NCBI GenBank assembly: GCA_902792535.1
Contig: CADAZU010000017.1
Coordinates: forward strand, 1-38,821
Direction of reading: 5' to 3'
From: an uncultured Bacteroidales bacterium
GTDB taxonomy: Bacteria > Bacteroidota > Bacteroidia > Bacteroidales > Paludibacteraceae
Length of the DNA: 38,821 nt
The notes below the pieces were generated by a model. That model did not search any database and was not told the origin of the DNA. It saw only the letters and a list, made by a program, of their open reading frames with translations. Numbering within the stretch: the stretch's first letter is position 1; each line of letters starts with the position of its first letter. Positions 7,941 to 15,590 of this stretch are shown here, in pieces. The position numbers were made by a program, and so were the translations under genes.

Positions 7941-8756
7941 CTACACTCTTCTTATAGCCATCAAATGATGTGAATACACTCCCGTCTCGGCATTAAAAAT
8001 ACCGTTGGAATCGAGCTTTTCTACTTTCACCCGACCCGAACAATGAATCAACCGCTCGCTATCTATCGCAACCCCCACATGGCTGATTTTTCCATCCTCG
8101 TGATCGAAGAAAACCAAATCGCCTGCCTGTACTTTGCTGAGATCCGAAATCTTCCGTCCTTGCGTTACCTGCTCGCCGGCATTGCGTTTGAGCGCTTTGC
8201 CGAAAAGACTCATGATAACCTGCGTAAATCCGGAGCAGTCCATTCCCATCGCATTCTTACCTCCCCATAGATACGGAATATTGAGAAAGAAACGCACCGT
8301 CTGAAGCAGATTTTGTTCGTTCAAATCGGGACTTTTGGCTATTACCATACCGGGATCGATACGGAAGCCCACACCCAGCACTTCAAACCGTCCGAAGAAG
8401 ACCTTTTGTGCCTCGTCCTTGGTTACTTGGTACTTCGCGAGCCTTGTTCCGGCGGTCAAAGGAATAGTCTGTCCGTTATTCTCACTCACAGCGTACGCCA
8501 TCGGCATTGCCACTATAGCGGAGGAACCGATATATGCCTCGTGATAAGACTTGTACTCCGCCGGAGACATCTTCGTTACCATCTTGGCATCGACCCATCC
8601 TTCCTGACCGTCCAGATGCAATTTCACCCGATTCCATCGGGGTTTTTCTTCCAGCACATCGAATGTCTCACCGAACAGAATCTGGGTATTCTGCTCCGCT
8701 CCCTCGCTTGCCTCCGCCCGCACAGGAATGACACTATATAACGAAATCGCTTTCAA
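7941..8756 (-). CDS. NlpC/P60 cell-wall peptide hydrolase with SH3-like domain
   Basis: 271 residues. An N-terminal SH3b domain (about 1-65, ending GWVDAKMV), a second beta-rich segment, and a C-terminal NlpC/P60 (C40) domain with C174 (MDCSGF), H226 (ISHVGVA) and H238 (LIHCSG). Related enzymes (YkfC type) cut gamma-D-Glu-diamino acid bonds in recycled murein peptides. No signal peptide is visible from this start, which fits a cytoplasmic recycling enzyme. The start is TTG at 8756; no ATG is usable upstream of the SH3 domain. The TTG lies in a TTCAATT-type repeat 8 bp after the nadB stop. Confidence 0.87.
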   Translation of the reverse strand: MKAISLYSVIPVRAEASEGAEQNTQILFGETFDVLEEKPRWNRVKLHLDGQEGWVDAKMVTKMSPAEYKSYHEAYIGSSAIVAMPMAYAVSENNGQTIPLTAGTRLAKYQVTKDEAQKVFFGRFEVLGVGFRIDPGMVIAKSPDLNEQNLLQTVRFFLNIPYLWGGKNAMGMDCSGFTQVIMSLFGKALKRNAGEQVTQGRKISDLSKVQAGDLVFFDHEDGKISHVGVAIDSERLIHCSGRVKVEKLDSNGIFNAETGVYSHHLMAIRRV

Positions 8757-8764
8757 TTCTCAAT
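8751..8764. repeat. TTCAATT-type repeat at the nadB/NlpC junction
   Basis: Words tttcaat and tctcaat fill the 8 bp gap and supply the TTG start codon of the NlpC/P60 gene. Confidence 0.6.
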
Positions 8765-10366
8765 TTACCACACTTCTTGCGGGTGTTCGTTGTTCGTCTT
8801 GGGGTAGTCGATTGAGTAATGCAGACCGCGGCTCTCTTTACGTTCGATAGCTTGGCGGGTGATCAGATAGCCCACATTGATCATATTGCGCAGCTCGCAG
8901 ATCTCCTTGGTAGCCTTCACACGTTTGAAGAGATCTTCGGTCTCTTCGTACAACACATCGAGTCTCTCCCATGCGCGACGCAGACGCACATCCGAACGCA
9001 CGATACCGACATAAGTGGACATTATCTGACCCACTTCTTTGACGTCCTGGGCAATCAAAACGCGCTCCTCTATACTCATCGTTCCTTCATCGTTCCATGC
9101 CGGAATTTTCTCGTTGAAATCGTAGTTTTCTATCACTGAGAGACTATGTTTGGCAGCTGCATCGGCGTACACTACCGCCTCGATCAGCGAGTTGGACGCC
9201 AAGCGGTTTCCGCCATGCAGACCGGTGCAGGAGCACTCGCCCACAGCATACAGACGACGGATAGAACTCTGACCGTCCAGATCCACCTTGATACCGCCGC
9301 ACATGTAGTGCGCACACGGTGCTACCGGGATGTAGTCCTTGGTGATGTCAATGCCAATCGAGAGACACTTGGCATAGATATTGGGGAAATGATGCTTGGT
9401 CTCCTCCGGATCTTTGTGCGTCACGTCCAGACACACATGGTCGATGGCGTGGATCTTCATCTCATTATCAATCGCACGCGCAACGATGTCGCGCGGCGCA
9501 AGAGACAGACGCGGGTCGTATTTCTGCATAAACTCCTCGCCGTTCGGCAGCCGCAGAATACCTCCGTAACCGCGCATGGCTTCGGTGATCAGATACGCCG
9601 GATGGGTCTCTGCGGGATTGAAAAGGCTGGTCGGGTGGAACTGCACAAACTCCATGTCCTTTACTTGTCCCTTGGCACGATAAACCATCGCTATACCATC
9701 GCCGGTTGCTATCTCGGGGTTGGTGGTCGTGGCATAGACAGCTCCCGTTCCGCCGGTTGCCATGAGCGTAATACGGCTCAGATACGTATCAATCTTCTGC
9801 GTCTCGGGATTCAGTATATATGCTCCGTAGCACTCGATATCGGGTGTGCGCCTCGTTACGCGCACGCCCAGATGGTGCTGCGTAATAATCTCTACGGCAA
9901 AATGGTTCTCCAGAACCTCGATATACGGGTTGTTGCGCACCGCCTCCATCAGTCCGCGCTGGATCTCAAAACCCGTGTCGTCCGCATGGTGCAGAATACG
10001 GAATTCCGAGTGTCCTCCTTCGCGGTGAAGATCAAACGAACCGTCGTCTTTCTTGTCGAAATTGACACCCCAGTTGACGAGTTCCTCTATTCCGCGCGGG
10101 GCATTGCGCACCACTTGCTCCACAGCAGCAGGGTCGCTCAGCCAGTCGCCGGCAACCATCGTGTCATGGATATGTTTGTCGAAATCATCCACCATCAGAT
10201 TGGTGACAGATGCTATTCCGCCTTGCGCTTTCGCCGTATTGGCTTCATCCAGCGTTGTTTTGCAGCACAAGGCGATGCGGTATTTCTCTGCGCGGGCTAC
10301 TTTGAGAGCAAAGCTCATCCCCGCTACGCCGCCGCCGATAATTAAAAAATCGTATTTCTTTGTCAT
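8765..10366 (-). CDS. nadB: L-aspartate oxidase
   Basis: 533 residues, full length. Oxidises L-aspartate to iminoaspartate, the first step of de novo NAD synthesis; FAD enzyme of the succinate dehydrogenase/fumarate reductase flavoprotein family. Seen: FAD motif IGGGVAGMSFA, TAKAQGGIASV, GGHSEFRILHHADDTG, ATGGTGAVYATTTNPEIATGDG, catalytic APRDIVARAID, and the closing YAVGECSCTGLHGGNRLASNSL. The GECSCTGLHG motif and length fit NadB better than fumarate reductase. nadA and nadC are not adjacent. It is 42 bp after comF, the gap being a repeat array. Confidence 0.95.
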   Translation of the reverse strand: MTKKYDFLIIGGGVAGMSFALKVARAEKYRIALCCKTTLDEANTAKAQGGIASVTNLMVDDFDKHIHDTMVAGDWLSDPAAVEQVVRNAPRGIEELVNWGVNFDKKDDGSFDLHREGGHSEFRILHHADDTGFEIQRGLMEAVRNNPYIEVLENHFAVEIITQHHLGVRVTRRTPDIECYGAYILNPETQKIDTYLSRITLMATGGTGAVYATTTNPEIATGDGIAMVYRAKGQVKDMEFVQFHPTSLFNPAETHPAYLITEAMRGYGGILRLPNGEEFMQKYDPRLSLAPRDIVARAIDNEMKIHAIDHVCLDVTHKDPEETKHHFPNIYAKCLSIGIDITKDYIPVAPCAHYMCGGIKVDLDGQSSIRRLYAVGECSCTGLHGGNRLASNSLIEAVVYADAAAKHSLSVIENYDFNEKIPAWNDEGTMSIEERVLIAQDVKEVGQIMSTYVGIVRSDVRLRRAWERLDVLYEETEDLFKRVKATKEICELRNMINVGYLITRQAIERKESRGLHYSIDYPKTNNEHPQEVW

Positions 10367-10369
10367 AAT

Positions 10370-10412
10370 ATTTTTCCTAGTTTCCTAGTCTCCTAGTTCC
10401 CTAGTCTCCTAT
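10370..10412. repeat. CCTAG 8 bp array between comF and nadB
   Basis: Five near-copies of TnTCCTAG fill almost the whole 42 bp gap and reach the comF stop region. Confidence 0.75.
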
Positions 10413-11143
10413 TTTGCTTTGCAAAGCGCAAAGACAGTTATTTTTGCGCCCCGGAAGAGCCGCATGGCGCGAATGCAACTTCTCGCGGTTTCACCGGTAG
10501 TAATCAAGTCGTCCACCAGCAGAATATGCTTGTGATACATCTGCTCCGGATGGTTCACGGCAAAAGCGTCCGCCACGTTATGCTTTCTCCCTTCGCCGCT
10601 CTGTTGCGCCTGCTTGGGAGTGTTCCGAATACGGGTTACAAGACTTGTATCCACCGGAATGCCGGTGTAGTCGCTAATCCCTCGGGCGATGTACTCCGAC
10701 TGGTTATAGCCCCTCTCTCTGAGCCGCTTCGGATGCAGCGGCATAGGCACAATTACCTCGATTTCATCGAAGAAATCCGTGTCCTGCATCTCCATCGCAG
10801 CCTGCCTTCCCAAGTGATACCCGATGAGCGGTTGATCCGCATATTTCATCTTGTGTACCAGATGCTGAATCGGCTGATCTTTCTCGTAGAAGAGAAACGC
10901 AGCAGCACGTTTCAGATGCATGGCTTTGGCGGCAGCAACTATGTCGTGTGTCGCCCCGACCAAAGCCATCTCGGTACTATTCTGGTATATCGACGCCTGC
11001 TCCGTCCGCGGCAAAGCCGCGATACACTCCTCGCACACCGCCTCTCCCCGTTCGTCCTTGGTACTTTGTCCCTTGGTACTTCCCATGTACCGCCCGCACA
11101 TGGGGCAGACACGGGGATAAAAGAGGCTGCTAAAGAGTGACAC
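10409..11143 (-). CDS. comF: ComF family phosphoribosyltransferase-like protein
   Basis: 244 residues. N-terminal zinc ribbon (C13/C16 in CPMC and C37/C40 in CEEC) followed by a phosphoribosyltransferase fold with MPLHPKRLRERGYNQSE and the PRPP loop ILLVDDLITTGET. ComF proteins act in DNA uptake and recombination in naturally competent bacteria; enzymatic activity is uncertain. The spacer between the two zinc pairs is longer than usual because an in-frame array (11054-11084) adds STKGQSTKDERGE. It overlaps uxaA by 14 bp. Confidence 0.9.
   Translation of the reverse strand: MSLFSSLFYPRVCPMCGRYMGSTKGQSTKDERGEAVCEECIAALPRTEQASIYQNSTEMALVGATHDIVAAAKAMHLKRAAAFLFYEKDQPIQHLVHKMKYADQPLIGYHLGRQAAMEMQDTDFFDEIEVIVPMPLHPKRLRERGYNQSEYIARGISDYTGIPVDTSLVTRIRNTPKQAQQSGEGRKHNVADAFAVNHPEQMYHKHILLVDDLITTGETARSCIRAMRLFRGAKITVFALCKAK
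11054..11084. repeat. In-frame GTACCAAG-family array in the ComF zinc ribbon
   Basis: On the minus strand it shares 14 bases (gacaaagtaccaag) with the array at 22943-22976. It encodes STKGQSTKDE between the two CxxC pairs. Confidence 0.75.
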
Positions 11144-12611
11144 CGTTCTTAAAGATCGCTATCTCGTGGTAGCCGTTCTTCTCGTTGTTCGTCTTCGTGC
11201 CGTTAGCCACAGCGATCACGAACTCCGCAAAGCGTTTAGCCACGTCCTCCATCGGCTCGCCTTCAGCAATCACACCGGCGTTGAAATCGATCCAATTGGG
11301 TTTGTTCTTTGCCAGAGTCGAGTTGGTGGAGATCTTCATCGTCGGTACGTATGTACCGAACGGCGTACCGCGACCGGTAGTAAAGAGCACCATGTGGCAG
11401 CCGGACGAAGCCAGAGCGGTCGAAGCCACCAAGTCATTTCCCGGAGCGGAGAGAAGGTTCAGTCCCTTCACCTGCAGCCGCTCACCGTATGGCAGCACGC
11501 CTCGAACGAGCGACTTGCCGCACTTCTGGGTACAGCCGAGGGCTTTGTCCTCCAGTGTGGAGATACCGCCGGCTTTGTTGCCCGGAGACGGATTCTCACC
11601 CACCGGCTCGCCGTGAGACAGGAAATAGTCCTTGAAATCGTTGATCAGCGCAACGGTCTGGTCGAAGAGCTCGCGGTTGGCACAACGGTCCATGAGGATC
11701 GTCTCTGCGCCGAACATCTCCGGCACTTCGGTCAGCACGGTCGTACCGCCTTGTGCTACAAGCCAATCGGAGAGCATACCCAACAGCGGGTTCGCGGTAA
11801 TACCGCTGAAACCGTCACTTCCTCCGCATTTGAGTCCCACGCGCAGCTCGGACAGAGGCACAGCGACACGTTTGTCGTGCTGGGTCTTGGTGTATAGCTC
11901 GCGCAGGATCGGCATGCAGTACTCCACCTCGTCGCCTTCGATCTTCTGGGTCGTGACGAATTTAACGCGACTTTCGTCGATTTCACCGCAGAATTCCTTG
12001 AACACATCGGGCTGGTTGTTCTCGCATCCGAGGCTCACCACGAGGATCGCACCTGCGTTCGGATGATGAACCATGTCACGCAGGATCTTCTTGGTGTTCT
12101 CGTGGTCGTCGCCGAGCTGCGAACAGCCGTAGTTGTGCGGGAAAGCGAAGATATTGTCGGCTCCGGTCTCCTGACGCAGCCGCTCTGCGCATTTTTGGAT
12201 GATACCGTTGACGCAACCCACGGTCGGAATGATCCACACCTCGTTGCGGATTCCGACTTGTCCGTCTTTGCGGCGATAACCCATAAAAGTCCTGGATTCA
12301 TCGGGAATATTCAGCACTACCTCTTTCGGGTGGTACTCATAAGAGAGCAGTCCGGCGAGGTTGGTTTTGATGTTATTCTCGTTCATCCAAGAGCCGGCTT
12401 TCTTCGCCTCTTTGGCGTGTCCGATCGGGAAGCCGTATTTGATGACGTTCTCGCCCTCGGCAAGATCTTTGATGGCAATCTTGTGTCCGGCAGGCACGTC
12501 CTCAAGGACTGTGATCTGCTTGCCGTCCACTTCAATAACCGCACCGGCGGTTTGCGGTTGTATTGCTACCACCACATTATCCGCCGGATTGATTTTTAGA
12601 ATATTTGTCAT
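11130..12611 (-). CDS. uxaA: Altronate dehydratase
   Basis: 493 residues, full length. Converts D-altronate to 2-keto-3-deoxygluconate in galacturonate breakdown. The N-terminal SAF domain (about 1-95, with VPAGHKIAIKDLAEGENVIKYG) and the C-terminal dehydratase domain are both present, with NYGCSQLGDDHE, LKCGGSDGFSGITANPLLG and TTGRGTPFGTYVPTMKISTN as family motifs. It follows uxaB by 37 bp in the same operon, matching the pathway order. KDG kinase and aldolase are not in the window. Confidence 0.96.
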   Translation of the reverse strand: MTNILKINPADNVVVAIQPQTAGAVIEVDGKQITVLEDVPAGHKIAIKDLAEGENVIKYGFPIGHAKEAKKAGSWMNENNIKTNLAGLLSYEYHPKEVVLNIPDESRTFMGYRRKDGQVGIRNEVWIIPTVGCVNGIIQKCAERLRQETGADNIFAFPHNYGCSQLGDDHENTKKILRDMVHHPNAGAILVVSLGCENNQPDVFKEFCGEIDESRVKFVTTQKIEGDEVEYCMPILRELYTKTQHDKRVAVPLSELRVGLKCGGSDGFSGITANPLLGMLSDWLVAQGGTTVLTEVPEMFGAETILMDRCANRELFDQTVALINDFKDYFLSHGEPVGENPSPGNKAGGISTLEDKALGCTQKCGKSLVRGVLPYGERLQVKGLNLLSAPGNDLVASTALASSGCHMVLFTTGRGTPFGTYVPTMKISTNSTLAKNKPNWIDFNAGVIAEGEPMEDVAKRFAEFVIAVANGTKTNNEKNGYHEIAIFKNGVTL

Positions 12612-12615
12612 AAAT

Positions 12616-12652
12616 TCCTTTGTACTTGGTACTTAGTCACTTGGTTACTTAG
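12616..12652. repeat. GTACCAAG-family array between uxaB and uxaA
   Basis: Fills the 37 bp gap and supplies the uxaB stop. It shares 16 bases (aagtaccaagtacaaa on the minus strand) with the array inside the glycosyltransferase at 22943. Confidence 0.75.
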
Positions 12653-14184
12653 AACAGGCTCTTGATCTTTGCAACGACGTCATCCACCTTGTCGGCTGCG
12701 AGCATGAGCTGAACGGTCTTGAGCATGCCGACAGACTCGATGGAGTTGAGGTACAGCTCTACCATGTCAGTCAGACCCGGGATCTTGTTGAGATCCTCTT
12801 TGCTCTCTTTCCAGATGATGTCGGTTGCGCCGAGCACGCCTTCAGCCACCTTGCGGGTGTCGCCGGTAGCCCAGAGTTCTTTCAAGAGATCCATGATCTC
12901 CTGTGCGTCGTTCGGCTGGATAGGAGCTCCGTCCTCGCGGGTACCGCCCTTGTAGTACTCGATGATAGCAGCCAGACCGAGAACGAGACCCTTCGGCAGC
13001 TCGCCCTTGCGCTCCAGATAAACCTTCAGACCCGGCAGATCGCGTGTCTCGAATTTCGGGAACGAGTTCAGCATGATGCTGGTCACCTGGTGATCCACAT
13101 ACGGGTTGTTGAAACGCTCCAGCACGCTCTCGCCGTAAGCTTTCAGTTCTTCCTTCGGCAGGTTCAGCGTCTCTAAAAGTTCGTCGAACATCACCATGTG
13201 GATATACTTGCCGAGTACGTCGTGGTTGCAAGCGTCGCGGACAATGTTCACACCGCTGAGGTAACTTACCGGGCTCAGCACGGTGTGCGGGCCGTTGAGC
13301 AGCGTCACTTTACGCTCGTGGTACGGTTTCTCGCTCTCTGCGATGAGGACGTTCAGACCGGCTTTGTTAGCCGGGAACTCAGCCTCCAGTTCGGCGATAG
13401 ACATGTTCTCCGGTTTCTCGATTACCCAGAGGTGGAAGATCTCAGCCTGTACAACGAGGTTGTCGTTGTAACCCACTTTCTCCTGGATCTCGGCGATGTC
13501 CTTGCGCGGGAAGCCCGGCACGATACGGTCCACGAGCGTTGCGCAAACGTAGTTGTATTTCTCAAACCACTCTTTGAAGCCCTCGTAGTCAGCTCCGAAA
13601 TCGTCTTTCCACAGCTCGATATACTTGCGGATGCAGTCTTTGAGGTGGTGTCCGTTGAGGAAGATCAGCTCGCACGGCATGAAAATAAGACCCTTGGTCG
13701 GATCGCCGTTGAAAGTCTTATAGCGGCGGAAGAGGAGCTGAACCAGCTTGCCCGGATACGAAGAAGCCGGAGCATCGGTGAACTTGCAGCTGTCGTCGAA
13801 AGTGATACCTGCCTCGGTGGTGTTGGAGATGACGAAACGGATCTCCGGTTGCTCTGCGAGTGCCATGAATGCCCAGTTCTGGGTGTAGGGGTTGAGCGCG
13901 CGGCTGATGACGTCGATACGCTCGAGGCTGTTGACAGCCTTACCGTCCAAACGGCCCTGGAGGTTCACGTGATACAAGCAGTCCTGACCGTTGAGCCACT
14001 CCACCATACCTTTGTCAATCGGCTGAACGACAGCTACCGACCCGTTGAAGTTGGTTTTTGCGTTCATGTTCCAAACGATCCAGTCTACAAATGCGCGGAG
14101 GAAATTACCTTCACCAAACTGAATGATTTTCTCGGGAGCGACACTCTTCGGCGCGGTCCACTTGTTCAATGCTTTTTTTGCCAT
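12649..14184 (-). CDS. uxaB: Tagaturonate reductase (altronate oxidoreductase)
   Basis: 511 residues. Reduces D-tagaturonate to D-altronate with NADH, in galacturonate use. Mannitol-dehydrogenase-type long-chain dehydrogenase: the N-terminal nucleotide-binding motif IIQFGEGNFLRAF (from residue 20), SNTTEAGI, the central VDRIVPGFPRKD, and LLNGPHTVLSPVSYLSG, with a helical C-terminal domain. First gene of the minus operon; a promoter sits at 14274-14304. The GH53 gene at 4196 and UxaBA together suggest pectin use. Confidence 0.94.
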   Translation of the reverse strand: MAKKALNKWTAPKSVAPEKIIQFGEGNFLRAFVDWIVWNMNAKTNFNGSVAVVQPIDKGMVEWLNGQDCLYHVNLQGRLDGKAVNSLERIDVISRALNPYTQNWAFMALAEQPEIRFVISNTTEAGITFDDSCKFTDAPASSYPGKLVQLLFRRYKTFNGDPTKGLIFMPCELIFLNGHHLKDCIRKYIELWKDDFGADYEGFKEWFEKYNYVCATLVDRIVPGFPRKDIAEIQEKVGYNDNLVVQAEIFHLWVIEKPENMSIAELEAEFPANKAGLNVLIAESEKPYHERKVTLLNGPHTVLSPVSYLSGVNIVRDACNHDVLGKYIHMVMFDELLETLNLPKEELKAYGESVLERFNNPYVDHQVTSIMLNSFPKFETRDLPGLKVYLERKGELPKGLVLGLAAIIEYYKGGTREDGAPIQPNDAQEIMDLLKELWATGDTRKVAEGVLGATDIIWKESKEDLNKIPGLTDMVELYLNSIESVGMLKTVQLMLAADKVDDVVAKIKSLF

Positions 14185-14273
14185 AGTTTTAAGTATTAAA
14201 TGAATTTAAATAAATTAACTTCCATAATCCGTCAGCGGCAGCCCATAACCGACACCCCCAACTTTTGCGGCTG

Positions 14274-14304
14274 CAAAGTTACTACATTTTTTTGACATAC
14301 GCAA
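14274..14304 (-). promoter_or_regulatory. Promoter of the uxaB-led operon
   Basis: Minus strand: TTG (14304-14302), 20 bp, TAACTTTG (14281-14274), then GCAGCCG. It is nearly identical over its core to the tRNA-Leu promoter. The leader to the ATG would be about 80 bp. Confidence 0.82.
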
Positions 14305-14384
14305 GCATGCACGCATTTTTCGGTATTTTTTCTCCACAAACAGTTTTTCTAATATGCGTAACGGGGTTGGCACAGACGGGGGAA

Positions 14385-14439
14385 AGAAGCTGACAAGAAC
14401 CAGAGAAGAAGCAGACAAGAAGCAGGCAAGAAGCAGGCA
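14385..14439. repeat. Tandem array, five 11 bp units
   Basis: Five units of the type agaagcaggca; the last two are identical and the earlier three diverge step by step. It ends 12 bp before the next array. Confidence 0.88.
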
Positions 14440-14451
14440 AGTACCACGAAA

Positions 14452-14517
14452 ATGACGCACTTATCACGCACTTATCACGCACTTATCTCGCACTTATCAC
14501 GCACTAATCACGCACTA
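14452..14517. repeat. Tandem array, six 11 bp units
   Basis: Six units of atcacgcactt with four variant positions in total. Its sequence is unrelated to the neighbouring array, but the 11 bp period is the same. Confidence 0.92.
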
Positions 14518-14586
14518 ATTTTCGGAGAAAATCGGGAAAATCGGGAATCCGCCATGCATAGGCGGATAGTTTTCAGAATTCGAGTG

Positions 14587-14617
14587 CAAAGATACAACAA
14601 ATTTTTGATATATGCAA
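14587..14617 (-). promoter_or_regulatory. Leftward promoter without an obvious gene
   Basis: Minus strand: TTG (14617-14615), 20 bp, TATCTTTG (14594-14587), then GCA. It fits the promoter pattern of this window exactly but has no credible gene for 400 bp downstream, until uxaB. Confidence 0.65.
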
Positions 14618-14666
14618 ATTTTCGGGGACAAAAAAGTAAAAAAAAGAAAAAAACATTCGTGCGCGC

Positions 14667-14697
14667 TTGCATATGTGCAAAAAAAGCAGTACCTTTG
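14667..14697 (+). promoter_or_regulatory. Promoter of the TPR/retropepsin genes
   Basis: TTG (14667-14669), 20 bp, TACCTTTG (14690-14697), then GCA. It lies 17 bp before the ATG at 14715, so the leader is only about ten bases. Confidence 0.82.
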
Positions 14698-14714
14698 CAG
14701 GCTGATTAGAAAAA

Positions 14715-15581
14715 ATGCGTTATACTTGTTGGGTCATAGGTCTGTTGGTGTGCGTCTTGGCATGCGAGGCGCAGGGTGCGAAGCGTCCTGTGACGGAGAC
14801 GGAGCGGTTGGCGCGCGAGCTGAAACGCAGTCCCGGCGACATGGATTTGCATTGCCTTCTGGCGCAAGCGCAGCTGGCGGAAGGAGACACGGCTGCGGCG
14901 GAAAAGACGCTGGAGTATGCGCTGAAACTGAAAGAGACACCTTGTCTCTACATGCAGAAAGCACGGATTCAGCTTGCCAGACAGGATTTCTACAGTGCCG
15001 CGCGCTACTGCGCGCAAGCCGTCAAAGCGGGTATGAAGCCCGAAGAAGACAGCCTCATTTTCCGGATTGACAGTCTGTCTTCCGGAGGAGTGCGAGTGGG
15101 AATCCAAAGGCTGGCAACGGAGGACAAAAAGAACGACGCGCTGCGGTACGGGCTGGAGCAGATGGAGAAGTCAGCTATCAGCCATCAGCCGTCAGAAGTC
15201 AGCCATCAGCAGGCAGAGGAGGACAGTATCATCGCGGAAATTCCATTTCTGAACCAGACAGAGCGGCTGGAAATGAAAGGCAAGATCAACGGTCTGCCTA
15301 TTCGTTTGAGCGTGGACACGACCGCCACCCGGAGTTCCATCTCCGGCGTAGAAACCATGTTCATGCTCAAAAACGAATATATCTCCAAAGCCGATATACG
15401 CGACAACACCGCCGTAATGATCAAGCGGCTGGAGATAGGCGAGTCCGTCGTGCTGAACGACATCACCCTGCAACACAGAGCGACCCAGGAGCAATCCGTC
15501 ATCCTTTGCATGGGCGATCTGGAGCGGCTGGGACGTATCCGGATTGATGACAAGAAAAGAATGTTGGTCATTTATAAATAA
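14715..15581 (+). CDS. Exported TPR protein with degenerate retropepsin-like domain
   Basis: 288 residues with an export signal (hydrophobic to about residue 17; Cys17 could be a lipobox but the match is weak). TPR-like helices (about 25-150) are followed by a retropepsin-like domain (about 175-288): MKGKINGLPIRLSVDTTATRSSIS and then FMLKNEYISKADI, which align with the downstream protease-like gene at 17269. The active-site triad is DTT (201-203) instead of DTG, so catalysis is doubtful. An in-frame CAGNNNN array encodes SAISHQPSEVSHQQAE between the two domains. It is 9 bp before the next TPR gene. Function unknown. Confidence 0.82.
   Translation: MRYTCWVIGLLVCVLACEAQGAKRPVTETERLARELKRSPGDMDLHCLLAQAQLAEGDTAAAEKTLEYALKLKETPCLYMQKARIQLARQDFYSAARYCAQAVKAGMKPEEDSLIFRIDSLSSGGVRVGIQRLATEDKKNDALRYGLEQMEKSAISHQPSEVSHQQAEEDSIIAEIPFLNQTERLEMKGKINGLPIRLSVDTTATRSSISGVETMFMLKNEYISKADIRDNTAVMIKRLEIGESVVLNDITLQHRATQEQSVILCMGDLERLGRIRIDDKKRMLVIYK
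15172..15216. repeat. In-frame CAGNNNN heptamer array
   Basis: Six 7 bp units plus a final CAG, encoding the linker of the TPR/retropepsin protein. The 17 bases cagccgtcagaagtcag are shared with the array inside hypB (minus strand of 37215-37249), and both encode QPSEVS. Confidence 0.88.
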
Positions 15582-15590
15582 GGTATCGGA

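Larger units (their letters stand above)
14305..14586 (-). other. Untranslated region between an orphan promoter and uxaB (leader or ncRNA candidate)
   Basis: The 530 bp between uxaB and the TPR gene at 14715 holds no convincing gene. It contains, from left to right, the uxaB promoter, two tandem 11 bp arrays, an inverted repeat with arms tccgcc/ggcgga around ATGCAT (about 14549-14567), and two divergent promoters. Transcription from the leftward promoter at 14587-14617 would cross the inverted repeat and both arrays into uxaB. Whether this is a long leader, a small RNA or the trace of a lost gene cannot be told. Confidence 0.4.

Noticed and set aside
14215-14482. Two small minus frames between the orphan promoter and uxaB with hydrophobic N-termini
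   Set aside because: They use GTG starts inside the arrays, and their hydrophobic stretch comes from the repeated cttcttgcctg words; they also run through the uxaB promoter.
14385-14517. A possible CRISPR array
   Set aside because: Units are 11 bp and directly joined with no spacers, and no cas gene is present.
14452-14709. An 85-codon plus frame starting in the 11 bp array
   Set aside because: Its first third is a direct reading of the tandem array (ALISHLSRT pattern) and it crosses two promoters, so it is not a credible gene.
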